Origin: Roseateles hydrophilus
Lineage (GTDB): Bacteria > Pseudomonadota > Gammaproteobacteria > Burkholderiales > Burkholderiaceae_C
Reading direction: 5' to 3'
Length of the DNA stretch: 64,000 bases
Assembly: GCF_026712245.1 (NCBI RefSeq)
Contig: NZ_JAPPUY010000004.1
Location: 1 to 64,000 of the forward strand
Shown: piece by piece, positions 51,675-61,263 of the stretch
How positions within the stretch are numbered: position 1 is the stretch's first letter
How the letters are laid out: each line of letters opens with the position of its first letter
The notes under the pieces: generated by a model
Told to the model about the DNA's origin: nothing
Seen by the model: only the letters and a program-made list of their open reading frames with translations
The model's database searches: none
Translations under genes and position numbers: made by a program

Positions 51675-54193
51675 GCCCAGTCATCCTTGCGGCACAGGCC
51701 GCGGGCTTCGCAGTAGTCGCAGACGCGGCCTTCGCCGAGGGCCGGCAGCGCGGCGCCGCCCAGCACGGCGGACAGGTCGGCCTGCAAGCCATCGCGCAGC
51801 ACCAGCGCCGTGTCGCTGACGGCCTCGTGCGGCACCAGCTTGAGCGCGTCGGGCTCGTCCAGCGCCAGGTAGGCGGCCTGCAGCGCCGGGTCAGCGCCCA
51901 TCAGCAGCGCGTAGACGGCCAGCTGCGTGTCCTCCAGCGGCGCCTTCAGCTTGTCGCGCAGCTCGGCGGCCTTGCCGGTCTTGTAGTCCAGCAGCAGCGT
52001 GCCCTGGGGCGTCGTGTCGATGCGGTCCAGGCGCCCCTGCAGCGCCAGCCCGGCCAGCGCGCCGTCGAAGGGCTGGCAGCGCTTGTCGACTTCGCCGGCC
52101 TCGAAGCGCTGGCCCGCGCCCTCGGTCTCGGCGAGCCAGCTGACATAGCGCGGCAGCACACGCTCGAAGGCAGCGCGGTAGGGCAGGAAGTCGGCCGCAT
52201 CCAGGCGCTCGCCCTCGATGTCGGCCGCGGCGCGCAAATCAGCCAGGTCGTCGCCGCTGCGATGGTCGTGGAAGCGCTTCAGCACGTCGTGCAGCCAGGT
52301 GCCGTAGTCGCGCTTGTCGAGCTCCACCTCCAACTCGTCCGGCTCGCGCAGGCCCAGCAGGCTGCGGCTGAAGAACTGGTAGGGGCAGTTGCGCAGCGCC
52401 TCGATGCTGCTGGCGCTCAACGCGGCCGGCAGGCAGGCCGGCACGGCCTCGCGCCGCGTCGCAGGCAGTCGGGCCAGTGGCGCCGCCACGCGCTCGTCCT
52501 GCCAGGTCGGCAAGGCCTGCCCCCAGGCCGCCTCCAGGCGCTCCAGCAGCGGGCTGGGCGGCAGCGGCTCGGCGCCGGCATGGCTGCAGCGCAGCAGCGT
52601 GACGGCCGGCAGCCGCAGCAGCTGCGCGAACGCCCAGGCCTGCGCCTCGCGCTGCGCGGCCAGGTGCGGCAGGCCCAGCGCCTGCGCATCGGCGTCCGAC
52701 AGCACGCCGTTGCGCGGCGGCGAGGCGGCCAGCGTCGCCGCGTCCACGCCGGGCAGCACGGCGGCGCCGAAGGGCCGCAGCAGCGCGCGCGCCATCGGCG
52801 TGATGACAACGGCTGCCTGCGCGTCCTCGGGCGGGCTGAACTGCCCGCCTTCCAGCGTCGCGTCCACCCAGGCGAGGAATTCGTCGGGCCGCAGCTTCGT
52901 CGCGCCGATGACCTGCTCGTGCGCGCTGCCCTCCCACGGGTTGCGGCTGATCCACAGCGCGTTCAGCAGCTCCTCGCCGCCCTCCACGCCCGTCAGCGGC
53001 CCCAGGCGACGCAGCACGCGGCCCAGGTCGGCCAGCCAGCCGCCCAGCTTGCGTGCCCCGCCGGCCAGCGGTGCTGCGGCCTCGCGGGCCTCGCGCCACA
53101 GCGGCAGGCCCAAGGCATCCAGCGGGCCGGTGGAGCGCCAACCCTTGCGGCGGCACAGCGCCTCCAGCTCGCGCAGCGCGGTGGCGTCCCAGACGGCGCC
53201 CAGCGGCGACTTCAGCCAGGCCAGCCAGTCGTCCAGCGTGGGCTGGGCCAACATCGCCCGCAGCAGCGCCATCAGCGCCGCGGCGGCGGGCGTCGTCGCC
53301 AGCGTCCAGCCGGTCTCGTCCTGCACCGGCACGCGCTGGCGCATCAGCAGCGTGCGCACGCGGCGCACGACAACGCGGTCCTGCGCCAGCAGCGCCACCG
53401 GCGTGCGACCGGCGTTGAGGTGCTGCAGCACGGCCGTGGCGGCCTGTTCCGCCAGGCTCTCGAAGTCGGGGGCAGTCGCCAGACGCAGATCCACACCAGT
53501 GACCACGGCGCTGTCCAGGTCCACGTCGGCCTGCAGGCACAGCGCGGGCACGCCTTGGTTCATCAAGGCCTGCGCAAGCGGATCAGGGCCGCCGACCTGC
53601 AGCACCAGCCAGGCACTGGGGCGCTGGTCAAACAGGGCATCGGTGGTGGGCCGGCGGTCGTCGGTCGCCACCCACGCCACGGCCACGAGCCCCGACGCAC
53701 ACTCCAGGTCGCCTGGGCCGCCGGCCTGCAGTTGCAGCCGCTCGCGCGCCAGCTCGAAGAACGCATCGCGCGCCGGCAGCGGCCGCTGCACGGCACCGCG
53801 CGCCAGCGCATGCGCCGTCTCAACCAATCGTGCGCGCGCGGCCACGTAGGCCTTCTCGTCGTTTGCACGTAGCGCCTGGGCCCAGCTCTGGTGAGCCAGC
53901 AGCCCCTCGGCGGTGAAGGCGTCGATGGCAGCGTCCTGGCTGATCTGTCCTGGCGCGGCCAACCGGCTGGGGCCCAGCGACGAGGCCAGGCTGTTGGTGG
54001 TGGTGATCAGCGGCGCCCAGCCACCGCGGGCAGCAAATGCGCGCCGCGCGGGCGCAATCTGCTGCGCGAACGGCAGCAGCAGTACAGCGTCGCGCAGCGG
54101 CAGCCCTTGCTCGCTCAGCCAGTCCGCACAGGCACCGGCCACCCGGCGCCAGAAACCGTCAACGTCTTCGCCGGGCACCAGGCCCAGATTCAT
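51671..54193 (-). CDS. PD-(D/E)XK nuclease subunit (AddB-like)
   Basis: 840 residues from ATG 54193; TTG 54202 is possible. The N-terminal part is an inactivated helicase-like region. The C-terminal nuclease has GTLLLDYKTGKA with Asp and Lys of the motif, plus the Fe-S cysteine set: one Cys in ALRNCPYQFF and three in VCDYCEARGLCRK (C-x2-C-x5-C). This is the AddB arrangement of nuclease plus iron-sulfur staple. It matches the short betaproteobacterial AddB type described as a probable DNA repair protein. It is coupled to the AddA-like gene. Confidence 0.9.
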   Translation of the reverse strand: MNLGLVPGEDVDGFWRRVAGACADWLSEQGLPLRDAVLLLPFAQQIAPARRAFAARGGWAPLITTTNSLASSLGPSRLAAPGQISQDAAIDAFTAEGLLAHQSWAQALRANDEKAYVAARARLVETAHALARGAVQRPLPARDAFFELARERLQLQAGGPGDLECASGLVAVAWVATDDRRPTTDALFDQRPSAWLVLQVGGPDPLAQALMNQGVPALCLQADVDLDSAVVTGVDLRLATAPDFESLAEQAATAVLQHLNAGRTPVALLAQDRVVVRRVRTLLMRQRVPVQDETGWTLATTPAAAALMALLRAMLAQPTLDDWLAWLKSPLGAVWDATALRELEALCRRKGWRSTGPLDALGLPLWREAREAAAPLAGGARKLGGWLADLGRVLRRLGPLTGVEGGEELLNALWISRNPWEGSAHEQVIGATKLRPDEFLAWVDATLEGGQFSPPEDAQAAVVITPMARALLRPFGAAVLPGVDAATLAASPPRNGVLSDADAQALGLPHLAAQREAQAWAFAQLLRLPAVTLLRCSHAGAEPLPPSPLLERLEAAWGQALPTWQDERVAAPLARLPATRREAVPACLPAALSASSIEALRNCPYQFFSRSLLGLREPDELEVELDKRDYGTWLHDVLKRFHDHRSGDDLADLRAAADIEGERLDAADFLPYRAAFERVLPRYVSWLAETEGAGQRFEAGEVDKRCQPFDGALAGLALQGRLDRIDTTPQGTLLLDYKTGKAAELRDKLKAPLEDTQLAVYALLMGADPALQAAYLALDEPDALKLVPHEAVSDTALVLRDGLQADLSAVLGGAALPALGEGRVCDYCEARGLCRKDDWA

Positions 54194-54346
54194 GGCTTGC
54201 AATGGAGCCCTCCCGCCCTCACGTTCCCACTGCTTTGGTCACCCCGGTGACCATCCGGGCAAAAGTGGCGATGTCATAATCATTTTTGCCTATTCGGACG
54301 GCGCAACGCGGCGACCGTCACCCCTTAGAGGCCAAGGAACCCTCCC

Positions 54347-54676
54347 ATGAGCAGCGAATTGATCAAGCATGTTTCCGACGCGTCGTTCGACGCCGACGTG
54401 ATCCAGTCCGGCAAGCCGGTGCTGGTGGATTACTGGGCCGAGTGGTGCGGCCCCTGCAAGATGATCGCGCCCATCCTGGACGAAGTGGCCACCGGCTACG
54501 GCGACAAGCTGCAGGTCGCCAAGATGAATGTGGACGAGAACCGCGAAGTGCCGGCCAAGTTCGGCATCCGCGGCATCCCGACGCTGATGCTGTTCAAGAA
54601 CGGCCAGCTGGCTGCCACCAAGGTCGGCGCCCTGTCCAAGGCCCAGTTGACCGCCTTCATCGACGCGAACCTATAA
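54347..54676 (+). CDS. trxA: Thioredoxin
   Basis: 109 residues with the canonical active site in [17 protein letters not shown] and cis-Pro in [13 protein letters not shown]. It is a cytoplasmic general disulfide reductase. The trxA-rho order is widely conserved in proteobacteria. A -10-like CATAAT at 54275 may be its promoter but no convincing -35 is seen. Its stop codon overlaps a likely -10 element for rho. Confidence 0.97.
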   Translation: MSSELIKHVSDASFDADVIQSGKPVLVDYWAEWCGPCKMIAPILDEVATGYGDKLQVAKMNVDENREVPAKFGIRGIPTLMLFKNGQLAATKVGALSKAQLTAFIDANL

Positions 54677-54677
54677 T
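54647..54677 (+). promoter_or_regulatory. Possible sigma-70 promoter for rho within trxA
   Basis: TTGACC (54647-54652) and TATAAT (54672-54677) are separated by 19 bp, two longer than optimal. The perfect -10 coincides with the last codon and stop codon of trxA (CTATAAT). It would allow rho to be transcribed independently of trxA. Confidence 0.4.
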
Positions 54678-54686
54678 CGCGCCCAA

Positions 54687-54727
54687 CTGCTGCGGCTTTC
54701 TGGCGCTCACCGCGCCCGCCGCAGCAG
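54687..54727 (+). repeat. Inverted repeat in the rho leader
   Basis: CTGCTGCGG (54687-54695) and CCGCAGCAG (54719-54727) form a perfect 9-bp stem with a 23-nt loop, just after the putative rho promoter. The 238-bp leader before rho has no gene. Rho genes are often autoregulated through their leaders, so this hairpin may take part; it lacks a T tract and is not a standard terminator. Confidence 0.5.
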
Positions 54728-54914
54728 CCAAAGCCAACACGCCCCGGGCTCCACGATGGAGCTCAGCCAGCGTGGACTCGGCTCCCCCTCCCCCATTTCC
54801 TGAATCCGCCTCGCTCGCTGTTTGAGCGGTGGCCTTTTCGGTCCTTTCGCGGGGCAGCCGTGGAATCGCCGTTGCGCCTGGGCTGGTGCTGCGGCCCCTG
54901 ACGGGTATCCACCC

Positions 54915-56180
54915 ATGCATCTTTCCGAACTGAAAGCGCTCCACGTTTCCGCCCTCATCAAGATGGGCGAGGAGCTGGAGATCGACAACGTCACCCGCCT
55001 GCGCAAGCAGGAGCTGATGTTCGCCATCATGAAGAAGCGCGCCAAGGCTGGCGAGCAGGTCTTCGGCGATGGCGTGCTCGAGGTGTTGCCGGACGGCTTC
55101 GGCTTCCTGCGCTCCATCGAGGCCAGCTACATGGCGTCGACGGACGACATCTACCTGTCGCCCAGCCAGATCCGCCGCTTCAACCTGCACACGGGTGATC
55201 TCGTGGAAGGTGAAGTTCGTGTTCCCAAGGACGGCGAGCGCTACTTCGCGCTCGTGAAGGTCGACCGTGTCAACGGCCAGACCCCCGAGGAGAGCAAGAA
55301 CAAGATCATGTTCGAGAACCTGACGCCCTTGTTCCCCAAGGAGCAGTTCAAGCTCGAGCGTGAAGGCTACAAGGGCGAAGAGAACATCACTGGCCGCATC
55401 ATCGACCTGACCTCGCCCATCGGCAAAGGCCAGCGCGCGCTGATCGTCGCCCAGCCCAAGACCGGCAAGACCGAGATGATGAAGAGCATCGCCCATGCTC
55501 TCGTCGCCAACCACCCGGACTGCCACCTCATCGTGCTGCTCGTCGACGAGCGCCCCGAGGAAGTGACCGAGATGCTGCGCACCGTGCGCGGCGAGGTCAT
55601 CAGCTCCACCTTCGACGAGCCCGCCGCCCGTCACGTGCAGGTCGCCGAAATGGTGATCGAGCGCGCCAAGCGGCTGGTGGAACTCAAGAAGGACGTGATC
55701 ATCCTGCTGGACTCGATCACCCGCTTGGCTCGCGCCTACAACAACGTGCTGCCCAGCTCCGGCAAGGTGCTGACCGGCGGCGTGGACGCCAATGCGCTGC
55801 AGCGCCCCAAGCGCTTCTTCGGCGCGGCGCGCAACATCGAAGAAGGCGGCTCGCTGACCATCATCGGCACCGCGCTGATCGACACCGGCTCCAAGATGGA
55901 CGAGGTGATCTACGAAGAGTTCAAGGGCACCGGCAACTGCGAAATCCACCTGGATCGCCGCATGGCCGAGAAGCGCGTGTACCCGTCGATCCTGATCAAC
56001 AAGTCCGGCACCCGCCGTGAAGAGCTGCTGCTCAAGCCCGAGATCCTGCAAAAGAGCTGGATCCTGCGCAAGCTGCTCTACAACATGGACGAGATCGAGG
56101 CGATGGAGTTCATCCTCGACAAGATGAAGGCGTCGAAGAACAACCTGGACTTCTTCGACATGATGCGGCGCGGCGGGTGA
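54915..56180 (+). CDS. rho: Transcription termination factor Rho
   Basis: 421 residues, full-length. The N-terminal RNA-binding domain includes [11 protein letters not shown] and [20 protein letters not shown]. The ATPase has Walker [30 protein letters not shown], Walker [17 protein letters not shown] and the R-loop region [20 protein letters not shown]. An essential hexameric helicase that ends transcription at unstructured C-rich RNA. Confidence 0.98.
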   Translation: MHLSELKALHVSALIKMGEELEIDNVTRLRKQELMFAIMKKRAKAGEQVFGDGVLEVLPDGFGFLRSIEASYMASTDDIYLSPSQIRRFNLHTGDLVEGEVRVPKDGERYFALVKVDRVNGQTPEESKNKIMFENLTPLFPKEQFKLEREGYKGEENITGRIIDLTSPIGKGQRALIVAQPKTGKTEMMKSIAHALVANHPDCHLIVLLVDERPEEVTEMLRTVRGEVISSTFDEPAARHVQVAEMVIERAKRLVELKKDVIILLDSITRLARAYNNVLPSSGKVLTGGVDANALQRPKRFFGAARNIEEGGSLTIIGTALIDTGSKMDEVIYEEFKGTGNCEIHLDRRMAEKRVYPSILINKSGTRREELLLKPEILQKSWILRKLLYNMDEIEAMEFILDKMKASKNNLDFFDMMRRGG

Positions 56181-56216
56181 TCCTTCTCACCCAGAACTAG
56201 CCAGACCGAAGGGAAG

Positions 56217-56237
56217 CCCGCTACAATCGCGGGTTTT
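56217..56237 (+). terminator. Weak hairpin after rho
   Basis: CCCGC/GCGGG with a 7-nt loop and a TTTT tail, 37 bp after the rho stop. The loop contains TACAAT, so the same bases could instead be a -10 element for rpmE2; no -35 is visible 17 bp upstream. Confidence 0.35.
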
Positions 56238-56308
56238 CCGCCCCAACACCCCGGAAAGTGCAACAGCGCTGTGCTGATGTGGCTCCCGACCTAAGCCGAG
56301 AGGTTCCC

Positions 56309-56560
56309 ATGAAAGAAGGCATTCACCCCAACTACCGCGACGTCGTCTTCGTCGACCTGTCCAACGGTTTCCAGTTCGTGACGCGCTCGACCGTCCAGAC
56401 CAAGGAAACCATCGAGATCGACGGCAAGACCCTGCCGCTGGTGAAGCTGGAAACCACCAGCGAATCGCATCCCTTCTACACGGGCACGCAAAAGAGCGTG
56501 GACAACCTGGGCGGCCGCGTCGAGAAGTTCCGCAACAAGTTCGCGCACCTCAAGAAGTAA
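56309..56560 (+). CDS. rpmE2: Ribosomal protein L31, type B
   Basis: 83 residues: [40 protein letters not shown], and [20 protein letters not shown]. It is the zinc-free type B form: there are no Cys residues at all. It is the usual neighbour of rho. Confidence 0.97.
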   Translation: MKEGIHPNYRDVVFVDLSNGFQFVTRSTVQTKETIEIDGKTLPLVKLETTSESHPFYTGTQKSVDNLGGRVEKFRNKFAHLKK

Positions 56561-56596
56561 TTCGCCGACGCGGTGCTTGCACCGCCTCCGCAACGC

Positions 56597-56618
56597 AAGG
56601 GCAGCTTTGGCTGCCCTT
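56597..56618 (+). terminator. Terminator after rpmE2
   Basis: AAGGGCAGC/GCTGCCCTT, 9-bp perfect stem, 4-nt loop, followed by TGTCATTTG. It lies 37 bp after the rpmE2 stop codon. Confidence 0.75.
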
Positions 56619-56689
56619 TGTCATTTGCAGCTGGCGCTGCCCTGCCGGAACTGCGGCATGATCCCGCCACGTCAAGACCCTCCCAGCGC

Positions 56690-58330
56690 GTGAATCTCCC
56701 CACCCCCGCCATCGTTGCCGAGCGCGGCGTCGAGCGCCTGCCGCGGCTGGCGCTGATCCTGCTGTGCGCCGCCTATCTGCTGCCCGGCATCTTCGGCCGC
56801 GAGCCCTGGCGCAATGCCGACCTGACGGCTTTCGGCTTCATGGCCAGCATTGCGCAAGGCCATGCACCCTGGTGGCAACCGGCCATCGCGGGCATCCCGG
56901 CCGAGGGCGGCCCGCTGCCGTACTGGCTGGGCGCGCTGGCGATCAAAGCGCTGCCCTTTCTCGATGCCCCCACCGCCGCGCGGCTGCCCTACGCACTGGT
57001 GTTGGCCGGCGTGTTCGTCGCCGTCTGGTACGCCTGCTTCCACCTGGCGCGCACCGACGCGGCCCAGCCGGTCGCGTTCGCGTTCGGTGGCGAAGCGCAG
57101 GCGGTGGACTACGCCCGTGCGCTGGCCGACGGCGCGCTGCTGGCGCTGATGGCGTCGCTGGGCCTGCTGCAGTTGGGCCACGAAACCTCGCCGGAGTTGC
57201 TGCAACTGCTGGCGGTGTCGGTCTACCTGTACGGGCTGGCCGCCGCGCCCTACCGCCGGGGCCGAGCCCGACTGGCCGTGCTGGTGGCCTTGCCGGTGCT
57301 GGCTGCCAGCGATGCGCCGATGGTGGCCTGCACGCTCGGCTTGCTGGGCCTGCTGCTCAACCACCGCTCCAGCTACGACGCGGCCAAGAGCCAGCGTGTC
57401 TGGCTGCTGGGCGCGCTGACGCTGGCGGTGCTGGCCGCCTGGGCCTTTCATGGCTGGGCCTGGCGCCTGCAGGGCAACACAGACATCGGCTCGCTGCTGA
57501 GCCTGCTGGCATGGTTTTGCTGGCCGGCCGGGCCGCTGGCCTTGTGGACGCTGTGGCGCTGGCGCCGCCACGGACTGCGTAGGCACATCACCGTGCCGGC
57601 CATCGCGCTGCTGGTACCGCTGGCGGCCTGCCTGGCGATGAACGGCTCGGAGCGCGCACTGCTGCTGGCGCTGCCGTCGCTGGCCATCCTCGCCGCTTTC
57701 GCGCTGCCCACCCTGAGCCGCGGCTTCGCAGCGGCGGTGGACTGGTTCTCGGTGTTCTTCTTCAGTGCAGCCGCACTGTTCTTCTGGCTGTACTACCTGT
57801 CCATGCACACCGGCTGGCCGGCGCGGCCGCTGGCAAATCTGCGCCGCTTGGCCGAGGGTTTCGAGCCCCGGTTCAGCCTGCTGGCACTGCTGTTCGCACT
57901 GGCGGCCACGGCTGCCTGGCTGGCGCTGGTGCGCTGGCGCACGGCCCGCCATCGCCACGCTCTGTGGAAGAGCCTGGCGCTGCCGGCCGGCGGCGTGGCG
58001 CTGGGCTGGTTGCTGGTGATGAGCCTGCTGCTGCCGCCGTTGGACTACGCGCGCAGCCTGGAACCACTGGTGGATCGACTGAAGCCCCACTTGCCGGCGC
58101 CGCTGTCATGCCTGGCAGCACCGGGCCAAAGCCTGCCCACGCTGGCAGCGCTGGAATGGCACGGCGGCTGGCGCGTGCTGGGGCGTGGGCCATTGGCCGA
58201 GTCAGCCTGCAGCCACGCCGTCATCAGCGCTGGGCTGCCGACACCCGCCGGCTGGCGTGTTGTGGCCCAGGTAAAGCGCCCGACGGACCGCAGTGGCAGC
58301 GCCGGGCTGACACTGATCACCCGCGACTGA
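56690..58330 (+). CDS. GT39/ArnT-like integral membrane glycosyltransferase
   Basis: 546 residues from GTG 56690 (no ATG gives the full first span; the frame is open upstream). Ten to twelve membrane spans are visible. The N-terminal pattern LLPGIFGREPWRNADLTAFG is typical of the ArnT/PMT group, where the Asp after the first span is catalytic, and IPAEGGPLPYWLGALAIKAL corresponds to the next loop. These enzymes transfer a sugar from a polyprenyl-phosphate donor, for example to lipid A. The acceptor cannot be determined. Convergent with phoR, 14 bp apart. Confidence 0.8.
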   Translation: MNLPTPAIVAERGVERLPRLALILLCAAYLLPGIFGREPWRNADLTAFGFMASIAQGHAPWWQPAIAGIPAEGGPLPYWLGALAIKALPFLDAPTAARLPYALVLAGVFVAVWYACFHLARTDAAQPVAFAFGGEAQAVDYARALADGALLALMASLGLLQLGHETSPELLQLLAVSVYLYGLAAAPYRRGRARLAVLVALPVLAASDAPMVACTLGLLGLLLNHRSSYDAAKSQRVWLLGALTLAVLAAWAFHGWAWRLQGNTDIGSLLSLLAWFCWPAGPLALWTLWRWRRHGLRRHITVPAIALLVPLAACLAMNGSERALLLALPSLAILAAFALPTLSRGFAAAVDWFSVFFFSAAALFFWLYYLSMHTGWPARPLANLRRLAEGFEPRFSLLALLFALAATAAWLALVRWRTARHRHALWKSLALPAGGVALGWLLVMSLLLPPLDYARSLEPLVDRLKPHLPAPLSCLAAPGQSLPTLAALEWHGGWRVLGRGPLAESACSHAVISAGLPTPAGWRVVAQVKRPTDRSGSAGLTLITRD

Positions 58331-58344
58331 TGCACCGGGCGCGC

Positions 58345-59712
58345 TCAGCGCCCCGCCATTGCAGCGACGCCGAACGCGGCCTCATCGCCGAGCGCCGAGT
58401 CACTGGCGAGGCGCACACGCGCAGCCGGGAACACGAGCCGGAAGCGCGAGCCCTTGCCGACCTCGCTTTCGACCATCAACTCGCCGCCGTGCCGCTGCAT
58501 GACATGCTTGACGATGGACAGGCCCAGGCCCGTGCCGCCGGTCTCGCGCGAGCGGCTGCCGTCCACGCGGTAGAAGCGTTCGGTCAGCCGCGGGATGTGC
58601 TCCCGCGCGATGCCCGGCCCGGTGTCGACCACGGCCAGTTCACAGCTGCCGTCGTCCAGTTGCCGCCATAGCAGCTCGATCTGGCCGCCTTCGGGCGTGT
58701 AGCGCACGGCATTGGTGACCAGATTGGCGATGGCACTCAGCAACTCGCTCTCGATGCCGGCGAGCTCTGCTCCGGACGCCGGCCGCAGGTTGAGGCGATG
58801 ACGCCCTGCCGACAACACATCCGCATCCGCGGCAACGCGGGCCAGCAGCCCGTCCAGGGCGACCCAACGATCCGGCGCGGGCCTGGGGCTGCCTTCCAAT
58901 TGCGCCAGCGTCAGCAGGTCAGCCACCAGTGTCTGCATGCGCTGAGTCTGCTGCGTCATCAGCACCAGCACGCGCTCACGCTCCACCGCCGTCAGCGGCA
59001 GCGAGTGCAGGGTCTCGATGAAGCCGGACAACACGGTCAGCGGCGTGCGGATCTCGTGCGAGACGTTGGCGACGAAGTCGCGGCGCATGGCCTCGGAGCG
59101 CAGGCGCTCGGTGATGTCCAGCGACAGCACGAGGCGCTGCCCCTCGCCGTACTCGCGCACGATGATGGACAGGCTGCCCGGGCCGCGGCCGTTGCCCAGC
59201 ACCAGTGGCTCGGCGAAGTTGCCAGCCTGCAGGTAGGCCACGAATGCTGGCGCGCGAACCAGGTTGGTGATGCGCTGGCGCAGGTCACGCTGAGGGTCGA
59301 GCGAGAAGTGATCGGCCGCGACGCGGTTGCACCAGACGATCTGCTCCTGCGCATCCAGCATCAACACGCCGTTGGGCGAGGCCTCGATGGCGGACAGGAA
59401 CTGCGCCAGCTCCAACTGCCCGCGGGCGACCGCACGGTCGCGGTCACGCACCGCGCGCTCGATGCGGTAGCCCACCTCGCCCCACAGCCCGGTGTCACGC
59501 GGCGCATTGTCGAACTGGTCGCCCCGCAGCCAGTTCAGCAGCCGGTGGCCGCGCACCGCGTCCACCAGCAGCATCAGCACGACGGCGGTGACAACGCCAG
59601 CACCCAACCCCAGCGCGCCCAGGCCGGTGATCTTGCGCACCACCACGCCAATGATGAATCCGAGCAGGGTGGCCACCAGGGCCATCAACAAGCGGGGCAA
59701 CAGCCAGGACAT
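58345..59712 (-). CDS. phoR: Phosphate regulon sensor kinase PhoR
   Basis: 455 residues. Two N-terminal spans (LLMALVATLLGFIIGVVVRK, GLGAGVVTAVVLMLLVDAV), a PAS-like domain (LSAIEASPNGVLMLDAQEQI), then the kinase core: H box FVANVSHEIRTPLTVLSGF, N box LVTNAVRYTPEGG, G boxes VVDTGPGIA and GGTGLGLSIVKHVM. The small periplasmic region is typical of PhoR, which senses Pi through PstSCAB and PhoU. It starts 16 bp after phoB. Confidence 0.95.
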   Translation of the reverse strand: MSWLLPRLLMALVATLLGFIIGVVVRKITGLGALGLGAGVVTAVVLMLLVDAVRGHRLLNWLRGDQFDNAPRDTGLWGEVGYRIERAVRDRDRAVARGQLELAQFLSAIEASPNGVLMLDAQEQIVWCNRVAADHFSLDPQRDLRQRITNLVRAPAFVAYLQAGNFAEPLVLGNGRGPGSLSIIVREYGEGQRLVLSLDITERLRSEAMRRDFVANVSHEIRTPLTVLSGFIETLHSLPLTAVERERVLVLMTQQTQRMQTLVADLLTLAQLEGSPRPAPDRWVALDGLLARVAADADVLSAGRHRLNLRPASGAELAGIESELLSAIANLVTNAVRYTPEGGQIELLWRQLDDGSCELAVVDTGPGIAREHIPRLTERFYRVDGSRSRETGGTGLGLSIVKHVMQRHGGELMVESEVGKGSRFRLVFPAARVRLASDSALGDEAAFGVAAMAGR

Positions 59713-59728
59713 GGGCGGGCGCTGACGC

Positions 59729-60430
59729 TCAAGCCGAGAGCGCGCTGCTCTGCTGGGTGAGCCGGTAGCCGGCGCCACGCACCGTCTCGATCATGCGGGC
59801 GCACTGCACGCGCTCCAGCGCCTCGCGCAGCCGCTTGACGTGGACGTCGATGGTGCGCTCCTCGATGAAGACGTGGTCGCCCCACACGCGGTCCAGCAAC
59901 TGCGAGCGGCTGTGCACGCGCTCGGGGTGCGTCATCAAGAAATGCAGCAGGCGGAACTCGGTGGGGCCGAGCTTGACCTCGACACCCTCGCGGCTGACGC
60001 GGCGCGTGCCCGGATCCAGCAGCAGCGGGCCCACCTCGACGGCGCTGTCCAGCGCCTCGGGCGCCTTGCGGCGCAGCACGGCACGGATACGGGCCAGCAG
60101 CTCGTTCGTCGAGAACGGCTTGGTGATGTAGTCGTCGGCACCCGCATCCAGGCCGGCAATCTTGTCGCCCTCCTCGGCACGCGCTGTCAGCATGATGACG
60201 GGCAGCTCCTTGGTGCGCGCCGCACCGCGCCATTGGCGGGCCAGCGCCACGCCACTCTGTCCGGGCAACATCCAGTCCAGCACGACCAGATCGGGCAGCA
60301 CGCGGTCCACCTCGTACTGTGCCTGCGTGGCACTGCCGGCGATGGTGACCTCGAAGCCGGCATGGCGCAGGTTGATGGAAATCAGCTCAGCGATCGCCGA
60401 TTCGTCTTCAACAACCAGGATTCGACTCAT
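59729..60430 (-). CDS. phoB: Phosphate regulon response regulator PhoB
   Basis: 233 residues. Receiver domain with the phospho-Asp in LVVLDWMLPGQSG and Lys in ITKPFSTNELL; OmpR-type winged helix with VKLGPTEFRLLHFLMTHPER and RTIDVHVKRLREALE. It binds Pho boxes and activates the Pi-starvation regulon, possibly including the phytase locus in this window. Separated from phoU by 111 bp, so it may have its own promoter. Confidence 0.96.
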   Translation of the reverse strand: MSRILVVEDESAIAELISINLRHAGFEVTIAGSATQAQYEVDRVLPDLVVLDWMLPGQSGVALARQWRGAARTKELPVIMLTARAEEGDKIAGLDAGADDYITKPFSTNELLARIRAVLRRKAPEALDSAVEVGPLLLDPGTRRVSREGVEVKLGPTEFRLLHFLMTHPERVHSRSQLLDRVWGDHVFIEERTIDVHVKRLREALERVQCARMIETVRGAGYRLTQQSSALSA

Positions 60431-60541
60431 ACAGACGCTCTCAATAGGTTGTGCTTTGCCCAGCCAGCGCCGTGAACCCGGCACAGCCTGACCCTCAGTG
60501 GCGCCCCAAACAGGGCGGGCAAAGCCTGTGGGGATGGGTGA

Positions 60542-61249
60542 TCAGCGCACCATGGTCTCAACGGCTTCAGGCGTGTTGTGACGCACGTCCTGGCCCTTGA
60601 CGACATAGATGACGACTTCGGCCAGGTTCTTGGCGTGGTCACCCACACGCTCGATGGCCTTGGCGACAAACACCAGGTCGATGGACGACGAGATCGTGCG
60701 CGGGTCTTCCATCATGTAGGTGATGAGCTTGCGCAGCAGACCGTCGAACTCCTTGTCGATCTCATCGTCATGCTTGAGCACATCGAGCGCACGCTCCACG
60801 TCCAGGCGGGCAAACGCATCCAGCGCCTTGCGCAGCTGGGCAGTGGCCAACTCGGCCTCGTAGGCAAGGTCGGACATGGGCACGCGCAAGCGGCTGGAAA
60901 CGCCGCTGGAGACCAGGCGCTGCACGGTGCGCGCGATGCGCGCCGCCTCGTCACCGACGCGCTCGAGGTTGGCGATGCTCTTGCTGATGGCGATCAGCAG
61001 GCGCAGGTCCCGGGCGGTGGGCTGACGCCGCGCGATGATGGTGGAGAGGTCGCGGTCGATCTCGATTTCCATCGAGTTGACGCGGCCTTCGCGGGCCAGC
61101 ACTTCGTCGGCCGACTCGGCCGAGAACTCGCTCAGCGCCTGTACGGCCTGGGCCACCTGGGCCTCGACGAGGCCGCCCATCTCGAGCACGCGGGTGGAGA
61201 TGCCGCTGAGCTCGGCGTCGAATTGGGTGGAGAGATGCTTGTCGACCAT
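60542..61249 (-). CDS. phoU: Phosphate transport regulator PhoU
   Basis: 235 residues of two three-helix PhoU repeats, with metal-binding E/D-x3-D motifs: SKSIANLERVGDEAARIART in the first repeat and VAKAIERVGDHAKNLAEVVI in the second. It links Pi transport to PhoR. The start follows the pstB stop by 14 bp. Confidence 0.96.
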   Translation of the reverse strand: MVDKHLSTQFDAELSGISTRVLEMGGLVEAQVAQAVQALSEFSAESADEVLAREGRVNSMEIEIDRDLSTIIARRQPTARDLRLLIAISKSIANLERVGDEAARIARTVQRLVSSGVSSRLRVPMSDLAYEAELATAQLRKALDAFARLDVERALDVLKHDDEIDKEFDGLLRKLITYMMEDPRTISSSIDLVFVAKAIERVGDHAKNLAEVVIYVVKGQDVRHNTPEAVETMVR

Positions 61250-61263
61250 TCTTTGCTCCCGTA

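Noticed and set aside
56222-56227. TACAAT as a -10 promoter element for rpmE2
   Set aside because: No -35-like hexamer at 16-18 bp upstream, and the bases lie in the loop of a hairpin with a T tail.
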